Part shown: in pieces, positions 51,328 through 59,122 of the stretch
Position numbering within the stretch: position 1 is the stretch's first letter
Layout of the letters: the number at the start of each line of letters is the position of its first letter
DNA from: M3007 sp033764075
GTDB taxonomy: Bacteria; Bacteroidota; Bacteroidia; Chitinophagales; Saprospiraceae
Length of the DNA stretch: 64,000 bases
Direction of reading: 5' to 3'
Assembly: GCA_033764075.1 (NCBI GenBank)
Contig: JANRJH010000035.1
Location: 30,392 to 94,391 of the forward strand
The notes under the pieces: model-generated
What the model was told of the DNA's origin: nothing
Seen by the model: the letters and a program-made list of their open reading frames with translations, nothing else
The model's database searches: none
Program-made: the position numbers and the translations under genes

Positions 51328-52716
51328 TTATTTGGCGCTTTTAATGGGCGCTTTGGGAACCAGGCCATCATTTTTTTTAGCAGAGGGTGATTTTTTGGGT
51401 TCATAAAGATCCGGTGGGAAGCCATTGAGCACCCGCCAGAGTTCATACCACAGGGGTACTGTGTTGAGCAGAGCGATGCCCTTTGCGCCGCCGCCCATCT
51501 GCAGTGCCTCGGGCCAGGCCTGCTCCTCAGGGTCGGGTGCAACCAGTATCCTGAACTTGCCATTCTCGCTGATGTCGCGATCAATGGCCACTACCCGGCC
51601 GGCGAAAGTGCCTGTGGATACGCCGGGCCAGCCGCTGAAGAAAAAAGCCGGCCAGCCGTCGAACAGAAAACGCACCTGCTTGCCGATGCGCATCAGCGGA
51701 AGATCAACCGGGCGGATGTACAGTTCAACCGCAAGCTGGTAGTCGGCGGGCTGGATGCTGACGACAGGGTCCCCTTCCTTGATGATCTCGCCGATGCCCG
51801 GCGTAATGGCCTTGACGACGTAGCCGTCCTGTGGGGCAATGATGTAGTAAAATGTCATGCGCCGGGCGTAGTTTTCGCGTTCAATCCGGAGCTTGTTTAC
51901 AGTTGCCTGTGCGTCGAACTGGTCGGACAGGGTGCTGAACCGGTCGCTCTGCGTCTTGGCGATCTTGTTGGCATATTCGTTTTGGGTGAGTGGCAGTTCG
52001 ATCTCGTAATTTTCGAGCATGTTTTTACTGGTCAGCAGCTTGTTCTCCGCCGCCACAAGCTTGGCCTCTGCTTCCTGTTTCTTGAGCTTGCGCGCTTCCA
52101 ACTGGGTAAGCGAGTACAGTCCTTTCTCATACATCACCTGGGCCGCTTCAATCTGCCGCTGGGCTACCTGGAGATCGACCCGGGCCTGCACCAGATCAGC
52201 ACTGTCGCTTTGCACCTTCAGCCGCCCTTGAATGATCTTGTTCCGGATTTGCTCGATTTTGTTGCGCAATTCGCGCTCCATGGCAGCAATCTGTGTATCA
52301 AGCGCTTCCGCTTTGTTGCCATACGCATCAATAGAGCCCTCCTTGGCTTCCACCTGCCGGCCTACGCGGTCGACGATTTCGGGATCGAAGTAATCCGTTT
52401 TGATCTCGGAGAGGTGCACGATGGTGTCACCACGCCTGACACTTTGCCCTTCTGTGACGTACCAGCGCTCGATTCGCCCGGAAAAGGTGGCTTGAATGGT
52501 TTGGGGACGCTGTTCGGGGCGGAGGGTGGTCACCAGTCCGTCGGCCTGAATGTTCTGGGTCCAGGGTAGGAGCATGGAGCCCACAAACAGCACCAGCAGG
52601 ATGATGAGCAGGTTGCGGACGGTCAGGTGTTTGCCGGCAAGCCGGTCCAGTTCCTGGGTTTTCAGACCGGTAAGATCGGCCTCGCAATGAACTTTGTTTT
52701 CGGTGATGTTCAGCAT
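51328..52716 (-). CDS. HlyD-family membrane-fusion (adaptor) protein
   Basis: 462 residues. One N-terminal membrane span near residues 30-52 (LLIILLVLFVGSMLLPWTQN) is followed by the lipoyl/barrel segment ATFSGRIERWYVTEGQSVRRGDTIVHLSE. A long alpha-helical hairpin comes next (KVQSDSADLVQARVDLQVAQRQIEAAQ...), then the second half-lipoyl motif IIAPQDGYVVKAITPGIGEIIKEGDPV. It bridges the inner-membrane ABC protein and TolC. The last 40 residues are Lys/Pro/Ser-rich (PKKSPSAKKNDGLVPKAPIK). The gene is 11 bases behind the ABC gene. Confidence 0.9.
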   Translation of the reverse strand: MLNITENKVHCEADLTGLKTQELDRLAGKHLTVRNLLIILLVLFVGSMLLPWTQNIQADGLVTTLRPEQRPQTIQATFSGRIERWYVTEGQSVRRGDTIVHLSEIKTDYFDPEIVDRVGRQVEAKEGSIDAYGNKAEALDTQIAAMERELRNKIEQIRNKIIQGRLKVQSDSADLVQARVDLQVAQRQIEAAQVMYEKGLYSLTQLEARKLKKQEAEAKLVAAENKLLTSKNMLENYEIELPLTQNEYANKIAKTQSDRFSTLSDQFDAQATVNKLRIERENYARRMTFYYIIAPQDGYVVKAITPGIGEIIKEGDPVVSIQPADYQLAVELYIRPVDLPLMRIGKQVRFLFDGWPAFFFSGWPGVSTGTFAGRVVAIDRDISENGKFRILVAPDPEEQAWPEALQMGGGAKGIALLNTVPLWYELWRVLNGFPPDLYEPKKSPSAKKNDGLVPKAPIKSAK

Positions 52717-52727
52717 GTCGGTCAGGG

Positions 52728-54494
52728 TTACGCGTTGTCTTCCACACTGAGGGCGAATTCCCGTTCAACCCGGAAGATAAAGTTGAAATGTTCTGTTTTT
52801 TGCACTTCATCAAAAGTGCCGTCAAACACAATCTTTCCGTCTTTGAGCACGACCACCCGGTCGCACATGGAAGCCAGCAGGGCGTCCTCGGTAACCGTAA
52901 AGAGTGTCCAGCGGTGGCTCTTGTCCGTCAGGTATTGCGAAATGCGCAGGCGATCGCGGAAGTTCAGGTTTTGCAGTGGATTTTCGAGCGACAACATCTT
53001 CGGATCGTCCACCACCGCACGGGCTACCAACAGTCGGGTAATGATGCTGCGGGGCAGATTGCTCCCTCCGGGCATCAGCGGCGTGTTAACGCCCTCGGGA
53101 AGGTTTCGGATGAAATCGCCCAGGCCCAGGGATTCAATGACCCGTAAGACTTCGGGCAGGTGAACGGACTCGCGTCCAAGTGTAATGTTTTCCAGCACGG
53201 TGCCTTTGAAAATATCTTCCACCGACGACAAGTCGCCGATGTGCGACCGCAAACTGCGCAGGTTGATGTTGCTTTTTGGCAGCCCGTTGAACAAGAGGTT
53301 GCCGGTATAATTGCGCTTCAGTACCGACAAAATCTGCATGAGTGTACTTTTGCCCGCCCCGCTGTATCCGGCAATGGCAACGCGCTCTCCAGGCGCCACC
53401 TTCAGGTTCAGATTGTCCAGCACGTGCTTCTGCTCCGCGCTCACGTAGGTCAAGTTGCGCATTTCCACTGCAAAAGGTTCGTTGCTGCAAAATTCGTCAA
53501 CCGTCAGGCCGTCCTCCCGCTCCAACTCCAGATCGGCTACCTGGCCTATTTTTTCGGTGGCCGTCAGCATGTCGTAACCATGTTCGTGCAGCAGGATGAG
53601 TTTTTCGACCGAGTCGACCACAAACAAAATAAGGATTTCTGCCGCCACAAATTGCCCGAGGTTGAGCTCGTTGTTCATCACCAACAAACTACCCAAAATG
53701 AGGTATCCGCTCAGCACAATGACCCGGAAGACTACTGAACTGAGGAATTGCGTGATCAAAATGCGCCAGTGGTCGGCGCGTGCGTTGAGGTATCCCGAGG
53801 CGTAATCGTCGGCCCTGGTCAGCGGGAAGCGGTTGTTGCCCACCAGCTTGAACGTGGGCGCCACCCGGCCCACCTCTTCCAGCCAGAATACCAGGTTGTA
53901 CTTGTACTTGGACTCTTTCAGGCTCGTCTTAAGCCCCATCGGGGCGGTAAAATAGAAAAACAGGATGAGCACCAGCAACAGGATGAGCGACGAAATCACG
54001 AACGTGCTGTGGTAAAAAGACAGAAAAAGGAGGCTAATCACAATCTGGAGCAAGGCCGTGCTGCCCTCAATCAGCAACTTCGGAACGGACTTCTGGATGG
54101 TCAGCGTATCAAAAAAACGGTTGACCAGATCCGGAAGGTATTCGCGTTCCAGGTTTTCCAGATTCAAACGTGGGATGCGCACCGCAAAATCCACGGCCGA
54201 ATCCGCAAAAATCCGGCGCTGGATTTGCTCGGTCATGTGGATCTGAAAATATCGCAACAACCCGGCAAAAAGCGCGCCTACCGCAACGAACACCACCATC
54301 ACGCCCCACGACGCCGAGATGGCCCCGCCCGCAATAAGTCCGATAATGGCCTGAATACCCAACGGCAATGAAAGGTTGATGAGGCCAATAACAAATGCGT
54401 ACAAAAAAATATACCTTATTTCTACCCGGTACTGCCCCATCAACCGGGCAGCCCGCTGGAAGGGTGTCAGGCTTGCAATAGTCGACTCTGCCAT
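52728..54494 (-). CDS. ABC exporter (fused TMD-NBD) with a degenerate ATPase domain
   Basis: 588 residues. Type I exporter membrane domain at about 1-310 without a C39 peptidase domain; NBD at about 340-575. Walker A is intact (GYSGAGKST at 376-384). Every other ATPase motif is changed: the Q-loop Gln is Ser424, the signature LSGGQ reads LPRSI at 480-484, and Walker B reads MLSLEN so that Asp is Glu504 and the catalytic Glu is Asn505. The switch His is Glu536. The fold is otherwise full length. It leads the operon with HlyD and TolC genes. It may bind ATP without hydrolysing it, need a partner half-transporter, or be a structural scaffold. Confidence 0.88.
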   Translation of the reverse strand: MAESTIASLTPFQRAARLMGQYRVEIRYIFLYAFVIGLINLSLPLGIQAIIGLIAGGAISASWGVMVVFVAVGALFAGLLRYFQIHMTEQIQRRIFADSAVDFAVRIPRLNLENLEREYLPDLVNRFFDTLTIQKSVPKLLIEGSTALLQIVISLLFLSFYHSTFVISSLILLLVLILFFYFTAPMGLKTSLKESKYKYNLVFWLEEVGRVAPTFKLVGNNRFPLTRADDYASGYLNARADHWRILITQFLSSVVFRVIVLSGYLILGSLLVMNNELNLGQFVAAEILILFVVDSVEKLILLHEHGYDMLTATEKIGQVADLELEREDGLTVDEFCSNEPFAVEMRNLTYVSAEQKHVLDNLNLKVAPGERVAIAGYSGAGKSTLMQILSVLKRNYTGNLLFNGLPKSNINLRSLRSHIGDLSSVEDIFKGTVLENITLGRESVHLPEVLRVIESLGLGDFIRNLPEGVNTPLMPGGSNLPRSIITRLLVARAVVDDPKMLSLENPLQNLNFRDRLRISQYLTDKSHRWTLFTVTEDALLASMCDRVVVLKDGKIVFDGTFDEVQKTEHFNFIFRVEREFALSVEDNA

Positions 54495-54520
54495 GAGTTT
54501 AGATGTTTTCTAAAACGCTG

Positions 54521-54528
54521 TACCTTTA
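54521..54528 (+). promoter_or_regulatory. -7-like element TACCTTTA for the acyl-CoA reductase gene
   Basis: TACCTTTA differs from TAnnTTTG at the last base and lies 67 bases before ATG 54588. Confidence 0.35.
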
Positions 54529-54587
54529 AACCCGAAAACACGCCACTGGTTTAAAAGTTAAACTATCATTAACGAAAGTTTGGGTTC

Positions 54588-55616
54588 ATGAATGTAGCAG
54601 AACGCCTGGAAGCATTGGCCGAATGGGGCGCCGAATGGCCACGCGAAGCAGACGCCGAGTGGGATTCGGTCATCCAACAGGCGTACGCCGATAACCCCTG
54701 GTTCACCCCGGAAAACACCAGGCGCGCCATGCGCGCCATCGCCGATCAGTTTCTCGACGCGGGTAAACTGCGCGCCTGGCTCGACCAGTATCCGTGGGTG
54801 AACGGCCCGTCGAACAAAACGGTAGCCCTCGTCATGGCCGGTAACATTCCCCTGGCCGGTTTTCACGACTGGCTTTGTGTATTTGCTGCCGGACATCGGG
54901 CGCTGGTTAAACTTTCCGACAAGGACAAAGTCTTGCTTCCCTTCCTGGTAAAAAAACTGGGCAACATCGCGTTTGAGTCCTGGGCTTTCACGGAGTTTGT
55001 GCAGGAGCATGCGCACCTGCGCGATTTCGATGCCATCATTGCCACCGGAAGCAACAACTCCGCGCGCTACTTCGAACAGTATTTCGCCAAATACCCGCAC
55101 ATCATTCGCCGGAACCGGAACAGCATCGCCGTATTGGACGGCGCCGAAACGGAGGCCGACCTCCTGGCTTTGGGTCGCGACGTGTTCAGTTACTTCGGGC
55201 TGGGCTGCCGCAACGTCAGTAAATTGTACGTGCCGGCCGGATACGACTTTGAACCCCTGCTCGAAAGCCTTCACCAGTACCGCGACATGGTGCTGCACAA
55301 CAAGTACAAGAACAACTTCGACTACCAGTTTACGCTTTTCCTCATGAACAACATTCCCTTCCGCAACAACGGGTGCATCCTGCTGCGGGAGGACACGGCG
55401 CTTCCTGCGCGCATCGCTACCCTGCACTACGAATATTACGATGGCCCGGAAGACCTGGAAGCCAGGATTTCCGGCCTGTTATCTGGCATACAATGCGGTG
55501 TAGGAAAGGTGCCGCTCAACAGCATGACCTTGCTGCCGTTCGGGACGACCCAGTTGCCGGGCCTCAACGACTACGCCGACGGGGTGGATGTGATGGCGTT
55601 TATGGGCGGTATTTAA
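54588..55616 (+). CDS. Acyl-CoA reductase (LuxC-like)
   Basis: 342 residues. The aldehyde-dehydrogenase-like fold of the LuxC family is seen in KTVALVMAGNIPLAGFHDWLCVFAAGHRALVKLSDKD (as successive motifs), IIATGSNNSARYFEQYF and RNRNSIAVL. The probable catalytic cysteine is in YFGLGCRNVSKLYVP. It would reduce a fatty acyl-CoA to the aldehyde with NADPH; no luxD/luxE or lux operon is nearby, so the pathway is open. Its 3' end converges on the amidase gene two bases away. Confidence 0.85.
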   Translation: MNVAERLEALAEWGAEWPREADAEWDSVIQQAYADNPWFTPENTRRAMRAIADQFLDAGKLRAWLDQYPWVNGPSNKTVALVMAGNIPLAGFHDWLCVFAAGHRALVKLSDKDKVLLPFLVKKLGNIAFESWAFTEFVQEHAHLRDFDAIIATGSNNSARYFEQYFAKYPHIIRRNRNSIAVLDGAETEADLLALGRDVFSYFGLGCRNVSKLYVPAGYDFEPLLESLHQYRDMVLHNKYKNNFDYQFTLFLMNNIPFRNNGCILLREDTALPARIATLHYEYYDGPEDLEARISGLLSGIQCGVGKVPLNSMTLLPFGTTQLPGLNDYADGVDVMAFMGGI

Positions 55617-55618
55617 GG

Positions 55619-56683
55619 TCACGACCGGTCTATAAAACTTCCGTAAACCCACTCGTCGTCGCCAATCCGGAACCATGCACCGTGTTCCTCCCAGATTTCG
55701 ACGGGGGCGCCGGCAGGCAGTTGGCGTACAATGTGGTAGGTGGTGTCGGGGCCGCTGCGAACGTACAGGGAGGTGGTGCCGAACACTTCACCGTGGCTGA
55801 GTCGCACCGGGCTGAGTGCCGATCCGTGCACCCAGCGTTGTTCGCCGATGGCCACCCACTGGTTTTCATTGCGCAACGCATCCACGATGCTGCGACAAGG
55901 CAACGCGTCGACCACCGGAAACTGCATCCCCGGGCCGCTGCGCACGTTGGCGCCCACGGCTTCGCGCACAAAGTGAAGTAATTCGGGTTTTTCCCTGCGC
56001 AGATGCTCAGCAGCCATCCACAAATGCCGGCCTATGCGCCGCCAGTCGCCCTGATGTTCGAAAACAGCCACAAGCGCCCCTTCCGGCAATCTTTCTGCAA
56101 CGGGAAAGTCGTGTCCGGGGCCGCGGAAAACGGGCGACTGCCCCGCGGAAACGCGCGCGCGTTCGGCGAGCCCTTCCGGAATATCGGCTATGGCCTCGTC
56201 CACCAGCGCTAAAAACTGTTTCCAGTTGTCCGACGTATTCAACTGTCCGGGTGCGCCGTCGTATTGCAAATGCCGGAGTTCAAGTCTGTGTTTGCGCAGC
56301 AAAAAACCGGCCGCATCGGCTGCCAGGCGAAGCATCTTGCTCCAATCCGCGCCGGCCGGCGCGCAAAGTTCCATGCCGATGAAAAAGTAGTCCGCCGGTA
56401 AGGACTGATTGCCGGAAGGCATCGCCGGGAGCCGGTCGTGGTTATGAAATGCCACCTCGTTGTCCGGAATACACTGGATTACGGTGCGGTCGTCTACCAG
56501 ATAATGCACGGCGTGTTCATCCGCGCTGTCGTTATATTGTAGCCGGCGCACCGGGGCACTTGACGACTGGGTGGACAGGTGCACGATTACTCCTTTCAAC
56601 TGCCGCAGGGCAAATTGGGCTGCATCGCGCAGGTAGGGTCTGTTTCGGGCGTTGGTCAGGAGCTCGGCGTGAATGGCGACCAT
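55619..56683 (-). CDS. Amidase_2-like protein with two SH3b domains, zinc site incomplete
   Basis: 354 residues. The N-terminal half resembles N-acetylmuramoyl-L-alanine amidase (KGVIVHLSTQSSSAPV, HAVHYLVDDRTVIQCIPDNEVAFHNHD). However, the segment after the third histidine reads LRHLQYDGAPGQLNTSDNW, where active enzymes have His-x7-Cys with a Lys. The two C-terminal bacterial SH3 domains (GANVRSGPGMQFPVVDALP; TTSLYVRSGPDTTYHIVRQLP) are intact. No signal peptide is evident. It may be a non-catalytic peptidoglycan binder. TAACTTTG at 56724-56731 on the minus strand is its promoter. Confidence 0.75.
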   Translation of the reverse strand: MVAIHAELLTNARNRPYLRDAAQFALRQLKGVIVHLSTQSSSAPVRRLQYNDSADEHAVHYLVDDRTVIQCIPDNEVAFHNHDRLPAMPSGNQSLPADYFFIGMELCAPAGADWSKMLRLAADAAGFLLRKHRLELRHLQYDGAPGQLNTSDNWKQFLALVDEAIADIPEGLAERARVSAGQSPVFRGPGHDFPVAERLPEGALVAVFEHQGDWRRIGRHLWMAAEHLRREKPELLHFVREAVGANVRSGPGMQFPVVDALPCRSIVDALRNENQWVAIGEQRWVHGSALSPVRLSHGEVFGTTSLYVRSGPDTTYHIVRQLPAGAPVEIWEEHGAWFRIGDDEWVYGSFIDRS

Positions 56684-56723
56684 GTGGTTCGGGTTTGGCC
56701 GGTTCGTTTTAAGCCATAAATGG

Positions 56724-56731
56724 CAAAGTTA
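56724..56731 (-). promoter_or_regulatory. -7 element TAACTTTG for the amidase-like gene
   Basis: The minus-strand TAACTTTG lies about 40 bases upstream of ATG 56683 and is divergent from the trmD element. Confidence 0.5.
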
Positions 56732-56743
56732 CTGTGGCCATCA

Positions 56744-56751
56744 TACCTTTG
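56744..56751 (+). promoter_or_regulatory. -7 element TACCTTTG for trmD
   Basis: TACCTTTG lies 27 bases before ATG 56778 and shows that the longer open frame from 56673 is not used. Confidence 0.6.
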
Positions 56752-56777
56752 TATGCATTGTTCGAAAAAATCATACC

Positions 56778-57479
56778 ATGCGCATCGATGTCGTTACTGT
56801 TTTGCCTGAACTGCTGGAAGGCCCGTTTGCCCATTCGATCCTTAAACGCGCCCGTGACAAGGGGCTGCTCGACGTACAGGTGCACAACCTGCGCAGCTAC
56901 GGCATGGGCAAACACCAGCAGGTGGATGACTACCAGTTCGGCGGCGGCGCCGGTATGGTGATGCGGCCCGAACCCATCGCCGCCTGTTTCGAATCCCTGA
57001 TGCACGAACGCACCTACGATGAGGTGATTTACACCACGCCCGACGGCCTTACCCTCAACCAGTCCATGTGCAACCGGCTCTCCCTCTCCGGAAACCTCCT
57101 GATTCTGTGCGGACACTATAAAGGTGTGGACGAGCGCATCCGGGAAAAGTACATCACCCTGGAGATCAGCATCGGCGACTACGTGTTGTCCGGTGGCGAA
57201 CTGGCGGCCGCCATAATTGTGGACGCAGTGGGGCGCCTTCTGCCCGGCGTGCTCAACGACGAAACCTCTGCGCTGTTCGACAGTTTTCAGGACGACCTGC
57301 TCGCCCCGCCGGTGTACACCCGCCCGGCCGACTGGGATGGCCGCCCGGTGCCGCCCGTATTGCTCAGCGGACACGAACGCCTGATCGAAGAGTGGCGGCA
57401 CGAACAGAGCCTGGAACGCACACGAACCCGAAGGCCTGACCTGTACGCCCGCTTTATGGGTGAAGAAAACAAGCCGTAA
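56778..57479 (+). CDS. trmD: tRNA (guanine37-N1)-methyltransferase
   Basis: 233 residues from ATG 56778, which fits the family N-terminus MRIDVVTVLPELLEG and lies just behind a -7 element. It methylates G37 of tRNAs with S-adenosylmethionine. Family motifs are HNLRSYGMGKHQQVDDYQFGGGAGMVMRPEP, LILCGHYKGVDERI and the trefoil-knot SIGDYVLSGGELAAAIIVDAVGRLLPGVL (in short motifs). The length is standard. It stands alone rather than in the usual rpsP-rimM-trmD-rplS operon. Confidence 0.97.
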   Translation: MRIDVVTVLPELLEGPFAHSILKRARDKGLLDVQVHNLRSYGMGKHQQVDDYQFGGGAGMVMRPEPIAACFESLMHERTYDEVIYTTPDGLTLNQSMCNRLSLSGNLLILCGHYKGVDERIREKYITLEISIGDYVLSGGELAAAIIVDAVGRLLPGVLNDETSALFDSFQDDLLAPPVYTRPADWDGRPVPPVLLSGHERLIEEWRHEQSLERTRTRRPDLYARFMGEENKP

Positions 57480-57485
57480 AAAACT

Positions 57486-57641
57486 TCAGGCCCGATTGTT
57501 CCGGCACCGGTCGGAACAGTATTTCACCTCATCCCACACTTTTTCCCATTTTTTTCGCCAGGAAAAAGGTCTTCCACACACCACGCACACCTTCACCGGC
57601 AGGTCCTGCTTGGCTGGTTTTTTCCCGGAATTTTTTTTCAT
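57486..57641 (-). CDS. DUF2256 family small zinc-finger-like protein
   Basis: 51 residues, reading MKKNSGKKPAKQDLPVKVCV and then VCGRPFSWRKKWEKVWDEVK and YCSDRCRNNRA. The two pairs CVVC and CSDRC with the W-rich middle are the DUF2256 signature; the function is unknown. It overlaps no other gene and converges on trmD, with six bases between the stop codons. The ATG at 57639-57641 is the only good start. Confidence 0.85.
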   Translation of the reverse strand: MKKNSGKKPAKQDLPVKVCVVCGRPFSWRKKWEKVWDEVKYCSDRCRNNRA

Positions 57642-57680
57642 TTTTTTTAAACAAAATTTTTATAAAAACAAAATGTTTTG

Positions 57681-57688
57681 TATTTTTG
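57681..57688 (+). promoter_or_regulatory. -7 element TATTTTTG for the zinc-ribbon gene
   Basis: TATTTTTG lies 36 bases before ATG 57717 and inside the longer open frame, so it decides the start. Confidence 0.5.
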
Positions 57689-57716
57689 TGCGGTGAATCA
57701 AGCTGTCAAAAACGCC

Positions 57717-58664
57717 ATGCTTTGCCCGAACTGCTCGGCCAGGTCCATTCCCGGCGCCCGTTTTTGTCACCGATGCGGGGACAAGTTGTCGGCGCGTGTC
57801 AAACTGTGCCCGTCCTGTCACGGCAAAAATCCGTTTGCTTCGGTTTTTTGTCATCATTGCGGCTTTCATTTTGAAGGGCACATCGGTACGGAGGACACAT
57901 ACGTTCCCCGTTATCCGTTGGTTTTTGACCAGGGAGATATAACAGAACAGATCAATGCATTGTTTTTCAGAAGTTTGCGGAGAAGGGTAGGGGAGGAGTT
58001 CGACGCCGCGCTGCACAGTGCGTTTGTGGAACGTTTTTACCGCTCCCGGTTCCGGGAAGTGTACGCCGTGCGCGCGGCACAAATTGTCGAAGAAGCCACC
58101 CGGCATTGGGAGCGTTTGGGTCGGATGGGGCTGCCTGAACTGGATAACAGACTGGACGCCGCGTTCGACGGGCTGCTGGACTATTTTGCCATCCAGTACT
58201 GCCCCGACCTGGGCGGCATCCACCTGCCGGAGGCCATCCTCCAATACGAACGGGCTGAGCGCGCTACGACCGACCTGGGCGTGATGTTGTCCGATTTTCT
58301 GGCTTTTCACCGGGAAAAGGTGTCGTTGTACACCAACTTTGTCGCTATGGCGCCCGAATTGCTGGAAAACGCCTGCAGAGCTTTCCTGTCGGCCGGACGC
58401 GACGAGAAGCTGTTTTTCATCTGTGACCTGTCCGCTAAAAGAAATGCACGCGAAGGGTTTGCCATGACCGACCGTGCACTATACTGGCGCGCGCCATTCG
58501 ACCGTTCCAGAATCGCAAACTACGATCAACTCGCTGATATTCAAAAAAAACGCGACCACCTGATCATTAATGGTCACTTTTTTACCGCAGGGCCTTCCCT
58601 GGATTTGAAAATCTACAAGCTCTTGAAAAAACTCCGAAACTGGTATGTTCTACAACCAGACTGA
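57717..58664 (+). CDS. Double zinc-ribbon protein, function unknown
   Basis: About 315 residues from ATG 57717 (a GTG at 57693 is possible). Two zinc ribbons open the protein: CPNCSARSIPGARFCHRCG and CPSCHGKNPFASVFCHHCG, each CxxC-x12-13-CxxC. The rest is mainly helical (FVERFYRSRFREVYAVRAAQIVEEATRHWERL in short helices). The C-terminal region, RNAREGFAMTDRALYWRAPFDRSRIANYDQLAD, resembles the PH-like domain found in other zinc-ribbon proteins. No known family name is certain. It precedes tRNA-His. Confidence 0.72.
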   Translation: MLCPNCSARSIPGARFCHRCGDKLSARVKLCPSCHGKNPFASVFCHHCGFHFEGHIGTEDTYVPRYPLVFDQGDITEQINALFFRSLRRRVGEEFDAALHSAFVERFYRSRFREVYAVRAAQIVEEATRHWERLGRMGLPELDNRLDAAFDGLLDYFAIQYCPDLGGIHLPEAILQYERAERATTDLGVMLSDFLAFHREKVSLYTNFVAMAPELLENACRAFLSAGRDEKLFFICDLSAKRNAREGFAMTDRALYWRAPFDRSRIANYDQLADIQKKRDHLIINGHFFTAGPSLDLKIYKLLKKLRNWYVLQPD

Positions 58665-58717
58665 ACTAATTGGCCAATTTTTTCGTTTTAAACTTGCACG
58701 TATGTTCAAAAGCGCTG

Positions 58718-58725
58718 TATCTTTG
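58718..58725 (+). promoter_or_regulatory. Promoter of tRNA-His (TATCTTTG with upstream TTG)
   Basis: TATCTTTG lies 16 bases before the tRNA; TTG at 58694-58696 is 21 bases further upstream, matching the -33/-7 layout of Bacteroidota promoters. Confidence 0.65.
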
Positions 58726-58740
58726 CGGTCGCTTTTTTAT

Positions 58741-58818
58741 GGAGGTTGTAGCTCAGCCGGTTAGAGCGTTGGCTTGTGGCGCCAAAGGCCGTGGGTTCGA
58801 ATCCCATCATCCTCCCCA
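58741..58818 (+). tRNA. tRNA-His (anticodon GTG)
   Basis: The cloverleaf can be folded directly. G-1 precedes acceptor GAGGTTG, the D arm is GCTCAGCCGGTTAGAGC, and the anticodon stem TTGGC/GCCAA holds loop TTGTGGC with anticodon GTG. The T arm is GTGGG-TTCGAAT-CCCAT, followed by 3' acceptor CATCCTC, C73 and an encoded CCA. The extra G-1 opposite C73 is the histidine identity mark. One T-T mismatch in the acceptor stem is unusual. Confidence 0.93.
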
Positions 58819-58823
58819 AGGAC

Positions 58824-59122
58824 AAATGTCGAGTGTCGAATTTCGAGTGTCGAATGACATAATGCTTGGTATTGCGTTAGACCAAGCGTTATGTCATTCG
58901 ACACTCGCCAATCTGCTAGCCTAACGCAATACCAAGCGATACGTCATTCGACATTCGACACTCGACATTCGCCAATCTGCTAGCCTAACGCAATACCAAG
59001 CGTTACGTCATTCGACACTCGACACTCGACACTCGAAATTCGACACTCGCCAATCTGCTAGCCTAACGCAATACCAAGCGTTACGTCATTCGACACTCGA
59101 AATTCGACACTCGCCACTCGTC
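58824..59122. repeat. Array of TCGACACTCGA words with three 31-bp direct copies and one inverted copy
   Basis: GCCAATCTGCTAGCCTAACG followed by CAATACCAAGCG begins at 58907, 58971 and 59049 (spacings 64 and 78). An inverted part-copy at about 58854-58880 can pair with any of the three. Between them lie runs of the words CGACACT, CGAAATT and CGACATT. No gene is present in this 300-base gap between tRNA-His and the convergent DUF1573 gene. Confidence 0.85.

Noticed and set aside
58854..59112. Possible CRISPR array
   Set aside because: Repeats are only three, the spacers are themselves short repeated words of 32-46 bases, one copy is inverted, and no cas genes are present.
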